A stretch of DNA of 64,000 bases, from assembly GCF_002288925.2 (NCBI RefSeq), contig NW_022098062.1, positions 9,346,605 through 9,410,604 of the forward strand. Reading direction: 5' to 3'. The notes under the pieces are model-generated. The model had not been told where the DNA came from. It ran no database searches and saw only the letters and a list, made by a program, of their open reading frames with translations. Of this stretch, positions 57,301-64,000 are shown piece after piece. The position numbers were made by a program, and so were the translations under genes. Numbering within the stretch: position 1 is the first letter of the stretch; the number at the start of each line of letters is the position of its first letter. Source of the stretch: Delphinapterus leucas. Its lineage: Eukaryota; Chordata; Mammalia; Artiodactyla; Monodontidae.

Positions 57301-60300
57301 GGCATCCAAACTGCTAGAATACTGGCTCCATGTTTGATAGGCTTAACCATAAACCTGGTGCAGGGTGACAGGGGTGCCTGTCAGGGAAGCTTGGTCGCCA
57401 TTTATGCCGCACCGCCTTTCTGACCTAGGCGGCCACCCCTAAAACCGTGTGAATTAATCTGCCAAGATGATAACGGGCAACGTGAAACAAAAACTATAGA
57501 AATGTTCTTAAATATGATCTCTAATCCTCATTGGAAGAAGTGCAAAATAAAGTATAATTTACAAAGACAAAATGCCCGACGACTGATAACCAGTTAAGCA
57601 AAATGATTCATTACGAGGATAAACATATGGGTTAAGTCAACACACACATATATATGTATGTTCGGGACTTTTTTAGGTGCTGGAAGGACCCTCATGACCC
57701 CATTTTACAGTGAAATAAATGACTTATCCAAAACCGCAAAATATCTACATCAGCCCAGAATTAGGTGTGAGAATTTCCATTCTGAATTTCCAACAAACTT
57801 ATCATCACAATCCAAAATAATATTTAAGCCTCTCAAATCAGCTTTAAAGCAAAGAAACCTCAGTTATCAGCTCCAAAAACTAGGACCTTTGCAGCCTTCC
57901 AGTCCCTTCCCCACAGCTGCACTGTGGAAGATGCCATGCACTATACTCAGGGGACTTACCAGTTCCTGGATGTCTTTCAGTATCCCCTCCAGTGTGGTGA
58001 ACTTGCCCCCGAGGACAGCCATTCCCAGTTCAAATTCCAGCTCTGGGATTTCCATACTACATGTCTCGGACTGTGAGATGAGAGATCAAATTAGGCTTTA
58101 AATCAGGAGCTGCTAGAGAAAGCTAACCAGAGTCCTCCTGCCAAATTAGTACCACCAGTGATAACCTGGGGACAAAGTCAGCTGTCCCAGTTTTCTCTGA
58201 ATCTCCAATTAAAGCTAGACTCACTCCTAGAACCAACCTTAAAAGGGGGCATTCTGAGTCATGGCTCCAAGCTGGCAGACATCCTGTCATTAGAGATCAG
58301 AAACAAGGGCCCTCACAGACACTAGAGGCAAAAGGCTGCCAAGTCATCAGAAAGAGCTTAGGGGTCACCTTCTGAATCTGCACTTCCTACCATGGATTAA
58401 CTCTGCTCAGGGATCCTCAAACCCAAGAAAGTAAGGAGGTACTTCACAACGCCAGGACATGATTGAGAAAAGACAAATTCCCCCTCGACAGAGACAGCCA
58501 TGTGCAGAGAAGAGTCACTTCCCCAAGCAGGTTGTTACCTTGAGCAGGTCTCTAGTCATATCTGAGGGATCAGTGATGTAGAAGGTGATCCTGGTGCCCA
58601 AGGGCTCTACTGCTCCTCCAGACTTCACCTGCAACAGACAGCAGTGCCAGGAGAAACAGCAGAGGAGACACCCATCCTCACCTGGTGCGGGGAGACCCGG
58701 AAGGGCTGGGGGAGTAGGCTTGGACCTCCAATCAGGCCCACTAATGGCTACCAAGGACAGTGCTTTCTAAACCAACAGTGGCAGCAGTCACCCAAACCAA
58801 AATCACTGAAAGCTGGCCAGGCGCAGAGTGCCCAGCACCGGCAGCCTGCCAAAGATTCACCCCAGATTGCCAAGAAACTGAATTCACGGTTAAAAAAATG
58901 ACTCTTGGGGCTGAAAGGGACTTCCAACTGCAACTAGTGTGTAGATTCCCTTTATAATTTTCTGGTTTAAGAATTGAAACAGCTTATGCTTGAATACACT
59001 CAGGAAAAGGGAATTTACAGCCCTCCAAGGCAGCCCACTCTATATTCAGATAGACCTAGAAAGTTTTTTATTACTGAGTCAAAATCTGCCTCCCTGCTCT
59101 TCCATCCCTCTGAGCTGTAGGTCAAAAAGTAGTTCTCTCTCTTCCATATAACCAACTTTGAATGTCTTCAACAAGTTATGCTATCTCTAACTTTTCTTCT
59201 CTAAGCTAATTTCTAGTTCAAGAGCTCCTCACCCTAAGCAGCTTCAGAAAGGATGAAAGCTACTCTTCCCAAACGATGAAGCCCACCCACCTCATTGGTC
59301 CGATGGCCGCAGATCTCGCAGTTGGTAGCCATGATGATAACCTCCTTAAAGTGGGGAATTTCTGGAAGATGGAATTAAGGAAATCTGCTTCCAGGACAGC
59401 AAGACCACCCTGTGGGGAAGAACAAATCCGAACCCCACAAACACACAGTTGCTGGTCCCAGGACTGCAGGAAAGAGATCACAAGAAGCAGCCTAACTCAG
59501 ACAGCCCCCCAGAAGAGGGCAAGGTCACCACCCACGGCGATCACTGTTCATCAGTGTTTGATGACATGGCTCAGGCCACACGCAGGAGCCTAGAGACCAT
59601 GGCCTAATTCTCTCTTTGAACCCAAAAGCCAAGGTGCACGGTCTCATCAAAGGCAACATCCCTCTCATCGCTCGGAATAAAGCCTTGTGCTTTCCCTGAA
59701 GGGAGTACTCTCCAGCTTGAATATAATCTTCATGCCTGAGTCAGATGAAGAGCAACCCAACTGCCCGACAAAAGATACCAACTAGCTTCATGTTGGTCTG
59801 GGCCGGAGCATTGCATTCCGGGCAGTTGGTGTTGAACTGGAGCACCTGGAACACAACAGGGGGACGTAGAGTGAGCCCTCCCAAGCAGGTGAAACCTGCT
59901 CAGGCTGGAGACATTCAGCTGGTACACTGGCGGCCACCCGTGAACAGCGTCAGTCTCAGCCCACCACTCTGCTCCTTCCTCCACAGTTGCCAATGTGACT
60001 CACTTCATTTCTGAGATCTTCCTCTTCTGGTTTCTCTTCTGGTTCCTCTGCCTAAAGTAGCAGAGATGCAAATCATATGTTGGCACACAGACCTCAGCCT
60101 CGCCAACACCCTGTTCCAGAGTGAGAGAAAATGCTCTGGCTTGCTTACGTCAGCTGCCACCTCGTGGGTTTAACAGAGAAGTTGGAAAGCAAAGCCCCAG
60201 GCAAGGGAAGAACAGAGCTTAGGATAGGATCACAGCCACTGCTGTCCTGTGTTGTAAAGTTTACCCAAAGTCCTTAAGTGAGATAGAGCGGAGGCACACA

Positions 60301-62927
60301 CATGCTGAGATAGCGTACACAGGGCGGCAGCAGCAAAATAAGTTCCCACTGACTCCCAGCAATCGGAGTGCAAGATAATTCCAGAGCATTCTTCTGGCTT
60401 CTTCAGTGCACTTACCTGGAGGCCCAGCATCTCTTCCTGCTGTAGAGTCCGATTATAGTGTGTGATCACCAGGGCATCATCTTTCCGGGGAGCATGTGGG
60501 TTTTCCACAAAGCTGTTCCCTGAGGGATCATCAATGATCTAACAGATGGGTAAAGAGAGAGCAGTTATAACAAGAAATCATGTACGATCCTCCACCTACC
60601 ATCAGACCACGGAGGCAACACAGAAAAATCTCAGACTGTCTTAATGGTCCCTCCTACCCTAAATCTAGGGCACCTGGAGTCCCTCAGTACTCACCAGGGT
60701 GAAAGGAGAGGCCACTTGCTTTAGCTCCTTCAGTTTGACAATGAACTCATCAATTCTTTCAGCCATGGCTTCTTCATTCGCCTGACAGGAACAAAGAGTA
60801 AAAGATCAGCCCTGGGGATAGAACTTATGCCCCCATCAGTTCCGACAGGAAGTCACCACCTGTCTTAGTGTGACTGGGAACAGAGACTCAGGCTTCACAA
60901 TAAGAGGTAGCAAATAAGTTTGAAGTTTATGGGCGGTGCCAGATGAGCCTCATTTTCTCACTCATTCAGCCATTTAGTCCAGGCATTTGTGCCAGGTTAT
61001 AGATAACAGTAAATAAACCAGAGCCCTCTCATGGGGCTCCACAGCCAGTTAAGAAGACAGATGACTAAATTTGCAATTATATTATTTCATACATATACAT
61101 ATATGTATATATGAAATGTCATAATAAACATAAGATACAATGGAACACTCAGGAAGCACAGATAAGCCCAAGAATATCAGGAAAGGGTCTTTGGAGGCAA
61201 TGTTACAGTGTCTGTCTGAGAAGAGGCCTCAATGTACAGTGGGGGAGGGGAAGTGGAAAGGATAGTGGTACAGCATATGCAACATCCAGGCAGCTATAAC
61301 ATCGCTGTGTGCTTCCCCACAAAGTTCTCCAACATTCAATCAGAGACAGCTCAGCCACGTGGGAAGGGGAACAAGTGTACATAAATAATTTTTCCTTGAG
61401 CTGCCGCCATCAGAAAACCCCAGCTCACCCTTCGTGAGGGCTGATCCAGCTTCAGGCCAGAGACAGCACGGCTGATCAATCCTTCAACAGTAGTCAGAGC
61501 TGGTGAGGAAGAACAAAAGACTGGTCAGTCTTCACTTCACTATCAAGTGCCTGCAGGACCCTGGGCAGTTCACTTGAACCCTCTGGGCCTTGTTTTCACC
61601 TGTAAAATAAGGAGGCAGGGAACAAGGTTCCATTCACCTCTAACTCATTCTGGTTTTTCTGTAAGATGATGTGGAAAAACCCGGATGAAGCTTTTGGCCA
61701 ACCCAATACTATCTTAAGCTGCTTTACCTAAGCTTTTCTGCTTCTGTTAAACCGATGAAGATCACAATGATGTGGCCAAACCCACACACAAGCCACTAGA
61801 CCTGGCACCAGGAGTTTTGCAAGAAAGTAAGATTTGAGCTAGGCATGAACAGTGCAAACACTCTGACCTTAAACTTACCTCCTTTCTGGCTGAAGGCAGG
61901 AATTTCAAAATCCAGCTCTGGGATCCTTGTGGTGGCAAAGTCAGTCTTCACTACTTCTCTGTTCATGTCCTGGGCAGAAAGAAAAACCTTCAGTCCACAG
62001 AGGTCTCAACAATACAGGTTCTTCTCAGGAAATAACAAGAGTGCCCCCCCCCCCCCCGCCAACCACCGCCCTCAGAGGTCCCAGCCCAGCTGTCTCTTCC
62101 TCTCTCCACTAGGGGGAGTCCGGACTACTCCTGCGGAATAGTACCTCGATGTGAAAACCAGCTACCGAAACGATGAGAGTACTATTCATAACAACTACTG
62201 CTCATTTGATACTTTCTGACAAAGTTTACAAAGCGCTTTCACAAGTCTTACCTCACCTGAGCAGATGACAGCACCAACGCCATTTTACAAAGGAGGAAAC
62301 TGAGGCTTGAACACTTAAGTGGATTTATTTGAGGTCCGACCACCTGGACCAGAGCTCTGACTCCAGTCCCCAAGCTTTCTCTAGGACACTAGGGTAACTG
62401 CTCTGGGCTCCTCTCACCTCCTGGGCCCTGACGGTCAAAGTATAGCGCACTCCCTGGTCCTGTATCCTGCCTGCCGACTGGATCTCCGTGTTGTTCCAGC
62501 CACAGTGCTCGCAGGAAAAGGAGCTCACGATTATTTCTCTAAAGAAGGGGATCTCGGTGAGCAGGAGGCGCGTCATGCCCTAGGGAAGCAGAAGACAGGG
62601 AAAGAACCAATGAAACTCCCATCCCCCATCTACTGACCCCCGGGCGTGCCTCGCATCCGGGTCCCCAACTGGACCAGCCTGGCCAGGTCGCCGACCCCCG
62701 CTCCTCCCCTCCTCAGACCAACCCTCCAGCCGCCCGTGGCCGCGCCCCCGCCTCACATTACGGTAGCAGTTCATGCACAGCGACTCGATCTCGGTAGGCT
62801 GCTGCTCCTCGTCATCAGCGCTAATAGGCCGGAACAAGTGCCCCGTCCCGGGCTGTCGGGCCTGGACGGGCGAGGGGGCGGCAGCAGCCGCCGGGAGCCC
62901 GGGATCCACAGCCCCACTGGCCAACAT
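54189..62927 (-). CDS. ZPR1: ZPR1 zinc-finger protein
   Basis: ZPR1 binds eEF1A, aiding its folding, and interacts with SMN and with unliganded growth-factor receptors; it moves between cytoplasm and nucleus. Fourteen coding exons with GT/AG borders sum to 1380 nt: 459 residues plus TAG, the same length as I recall for human ZPR1. There are two modules, each a C4 zinc finger followed by a jelly-roll-like domain. Finger 1 uses C51, C54, C80 and C83 (CMNC, CEHC); finger 2 uses C259, C262, C288 and C291 (CPEC, CEIC). Both fingers are split by an intron. The protein ends [15 protein letters not shown]. The start is the ATG at 62927 ([10 protein letters not shown]) in a CpG island. BUD13 lies 3.1 kb downstream on the same strand. 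No exon is broken; CHR-family SINEs lie in introns 12 and 13. Confidence 0.97.
54441..54553 (-). mobile_element. tRNA-derived SINE in ZPR1 intron 13
   Basis: Reverse-oriented ('tttggctgcacaccatgcgg' to 'ccaccaaggaagtccc'); flanks TTTATTCC and TTTATTCT. It lies about 120 nt upstream, in gene sense, of the last-exon acceptor. Confidence 0.88.
55140..55205 (-). CDS. ZPR1: ZPR1 coding exon 13
   Basis: 66 nt; acceptor CCTTTAG, donor GTACTG. Encodes [20 protein letters not shown] then LQ. Resembles the matching [10 protein letters not shown] segment of the first module. Confidence 0.96.
56600..56945 (+). mobile_element. CHR-type SINE, long form, in ZPR1 intron 12
   Basis: Long form flanked by GTAGAATAA at 56591 and GTGGAATAA at 56947; antisense to ZPR1. 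Confidence 0.92.
57203..57289 (-). CDS. ZPR1: ZPR1 coding exon 12
   Basis: 87 nt; acceptor TATTGCAG, donor GTGAGA. Encodes [20 protein letters not shown] then QEFSQKLNQ. Confidence 0.96.
57960..58070 (-). CDS. ZPR1: ZPR1 coding exon 11
   Basis: 111 nt; acceptor TCTCACAG, donor GTAAGT. Encodes [20 protein letters not shown] then [17 protein letters not shown]. Confidence 0.96.
58539..58628 (-). CDS. ZPR1: ZPR1 coding exon 10
   Basis: 90 nt; acceptor TGTTGCAG, donor GTAACA. Encodes [20 protein letters not shown]. Confidence 0.96.
59291..59361 (-). CDS. ZPR1: ZPR1 coding exon 9 (second half of finger 2)
   Basis: 71 nt; acceptor TCTTCCAG, donor GTGGGT. Encodes [20 protein letters not shown], with C288 and C291. 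Confidence 0.96.
59779..59845 (-). CDS. ZPR1: ZPR1 coding exon 8 (first half of finger 2)
   Basis: 67 nt; acceptor GTTCCAG, donor GTATCT. Encodes [20 protein letters not shown], with C259 and C262. Confidence 0.96.
60004..60051 (-). CDS. ZPR1: ZPR1 coding exon 7
   Basis: 48 nt acidic linker, [16 protein letters not shown]; acceptor CTTTAG, donor GTGAGT. Confidence 0.95.
60416..60538 (-). CDS. ZPR1: ZPR1 coding exon 6
   Basis: 123 nt; acceptor CTGTTAG, donor GTAAGT. Encodes [20 protein letters not shown] through QQEEMLGLQ. Confidence 0.96.
60695..60781 (-). CDS. ZPR1: ZPR1 coding exon 5
   Basis: 87 nt; acceptor CCTGTCAG, donor GTGAGT. Encodes [20 protein letters not shown]. Confidence 0.96.
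61429..61499 (-). CDS. ZPR1: ZPR1 coding exon 4
   Basis: 71 nt; acceptor CTCACCAG, donor GTGAGC. Encodes [20 protein letters not shown]. Confidence 0.95.
61879..61969 (-). CDS. ZPR1: ZPR1 coding exon 3
   Basis: 91 nt; acceptor CTGCCCAG, donor GTAAGT. Encodes [20 protein letters not shown]. Confidence 0.96.
62195..62350. repeat. MIR SINE fragment in ZPR1 intron 2
   Basis: 'cattttacaaaggaggaaac' followed by 'tgaggcttgaacacttaa'. Confidence 0.65.
62418..62579 (-). CDS. ZPR1: ZPR1 coding exon 2 (second half of finger 1)
   Basis: 162 nt; acceptor TTCCCTAG, donor GTGAGA. Encodes [20 protein letters not shown] and the CEHC pair (C80, C83). Confidence 0.96.
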
Positions 62928-63080
62928 GACCACGCGCTGCTCAGGCCCCAACTTCGGTCGTCTGCGCCTCTCTTGGCCCCACCCCTTCCTCCGGCACTTC
63001 CGCCAGCTACCGCCCCGCCCATCCTTAAAGAGGCCGAGGACTCTCCTCGGAGAACAGTACGTGACACGCGGTCTTCCAGT
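62640..63080. promoter_or_regulatory. ZPR1: CpG island, ZPR1 promoter
   Basis: CpG-dense stretch over ZPR1 exon 1 and upstream. An ETS-type site (CACTTCCGCC, 62995-63004) lies about 70 nt before the ATG. Confidence 0.75.
62757..62927 (-). CDS. ZPR1: ZPR1 coding exon 1
   Basis: 171 nt from ATG 62927-62925 to CGTAAT|GTGAGG. Encodes an Ala/Pro-rich N-terminus, then [20 protein letters not shown] and the CMNC pair (C51, C54). The frame stays open upstream, but family members start at this point. Confidence 0.94.
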
Positions 63081-63089
63081 TCCCTGGAT

Positions 63090-64000
63090 TATTCGGTCCA
63101 GACTTCCAAAGCCAGCCGGATCCAGGCTTTGCCTCCACCTCAATTCAGGCGTCACTGCCCCCAGGGCGTCCTCTCAGACCCAGGGCAGTATTTTGCTCCT
63201 TTGCAATAGCTCCGCCGTACTGGGTTCTAACTATTAGTCCACAAGTCTAACTACGAGAGGCTTGACGGCAAGGGGCCTGGCCGTCCATCGGTATCCCTGA
63301 GGAGGTGCGCTCCTCCCTGGGTTTGCTTGGATCCGCCGTTGGGCCAGATGCTGCCTAGGCTCTAGATCACCCTCCCTTTGTCCCTCAGTCTGTCTCCATT
63401 TCTGTTCTTCTCACTCCCTGTTTCTGTCCTCATAAACACCTGCCCAAATTCCTGCCTCAAATACACGGCCCTCACTTTTACCCCTATTGGCTCATCCCCA
63501 CCATATCCAACCCCAGCTGACTCACCCCTCCTGATCTCCTAACCACCAACAACAAAAACACCTCTTTGGGGGGTAAACTTTCCTTTCCAGCACCTCCTCT
63601 CCCTGGGCACCTTTCTCCCACTTCTGGTGCTAAATCTAGGGTGTCGTGGAAGAGATCCAGTCTGCTGGCATGATGAGGCCAGATTCAGATGGGGTCTGTG
63701 CTATGAGGGAGTGTGGCAGTGAGAACTCTGTGCAGGGTGGGCTAAGCCGGGAGGAAAGGGTGCTGCCCTGGATGTTGTAAGGGTACTGGACTGGGTGTGT
63801 TTACCCTTTCCTCTCTCCTCTTCCCTCCACTTCAGCCACCCCCAATTTCAGACTTTCCAGGGAGCTATGAGGAGTTTGGTTGCCCCCAAGTGAATATGTA
63901 CATGGGGAATGGGGGTGGGAGTATGAGTTTGAGGGTCCAAGAAGAGGGTCAGTCATAAAAAGAGGGACAGTCAAAAAAGAGGCCATTCAGGGGCTTCCTT
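63090..64000. other. Intergenic, upstream of ZPR1
   Basis: No exon, SINE or L1 recognised. By known mammalian gene order the 3' end of APOA5 should lie just to the right; neither its coding sequence nor a poly-A signal for it is visible here. Confidence 0.6.

Noticed and set aside
62646..63237. Plus-strand frames of 154-187 codons at the ZPR1 promoter
   Set aside because: CpG-island sequence antisense to ZPR1 exon 1; stop codons are rare there because of base composition.
63240..64000. Possible APOA5 3' exon
   Set aside because: Expected nearby from gene order, but I could not find any apolipoprotein-like coding stretch or poly-A signal in this segment.

Overview
The window is mammalian nuclear DNA, almost certainly from a cetacean. 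The main evidence is at least ten copies of the tRNA-derived CHR-type SINE (CHR: cetacean, hippo, ruminant). They open with a 'ggcttccctggtggcgcagt'-type head, occur in a short and a long form, and often have intact target-site duplications. L1, L2, MIR and one solo LTR fill most of the remaining non-coding sequence.

Two genes are certain, and both are read on the minus strand. BUD13 (splicing, RES complex) runs from its start codon at 51075 to its stop at 17276. I could place all ten coding exons; they join in frame to 702 codons plus stop. ZPR1 (two C4 zinc fingers, eEF1A/SMN partner) runs from 62927 to 54189. Its fourteen coding exons join in frame to 459 codons plus stop. Both start inside CpG-rich promoters, each with an ETS-type GGAAG site close upstream. 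In other mammals the order is BUD13-ZPR1-APOA5-APOA4-APOC3-APOA1, so APOA5 should begin just beyond the right edge; none of its coding sequence is visible here.

Left of BUD13, on the plus strand, I find a third multi-exon gene that I do not recognise. Five segments (6230-6358, 6443-6576, 7472-7593, 7980-8223, 9218-9359) each have GT/AG borders, compatible phases and open frames. Joined, they give a 256-residue soluble protein with two short motifs (TTTHQ and APGW) each occurring twice across the last two exons. Convergent CTCF-like motifs at 929 and 11397 lie on either side of it. This is the most interesting item in the window, and it is a prediction.

Layout: 1-6200 mostly unique sequence with old repeats; 6200-9640 candidate gene; 9.6-17 kb intergenic, with old L1, MIR and SINE copies; 17-51.1 kb BUD13 with repeat-rich introns, including a 3.9 kb sense L1, a composite insertion in a second L1, a solo LTR and several recent SINEs; 51.1-54.2 kb intergenic; 54.2-63 kb ZPR1; 63-64 kb intergenic. 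BUD13 exon 4 carries an expanded 39-bp coding repeat that probably accounts for most of the protein's extra length.
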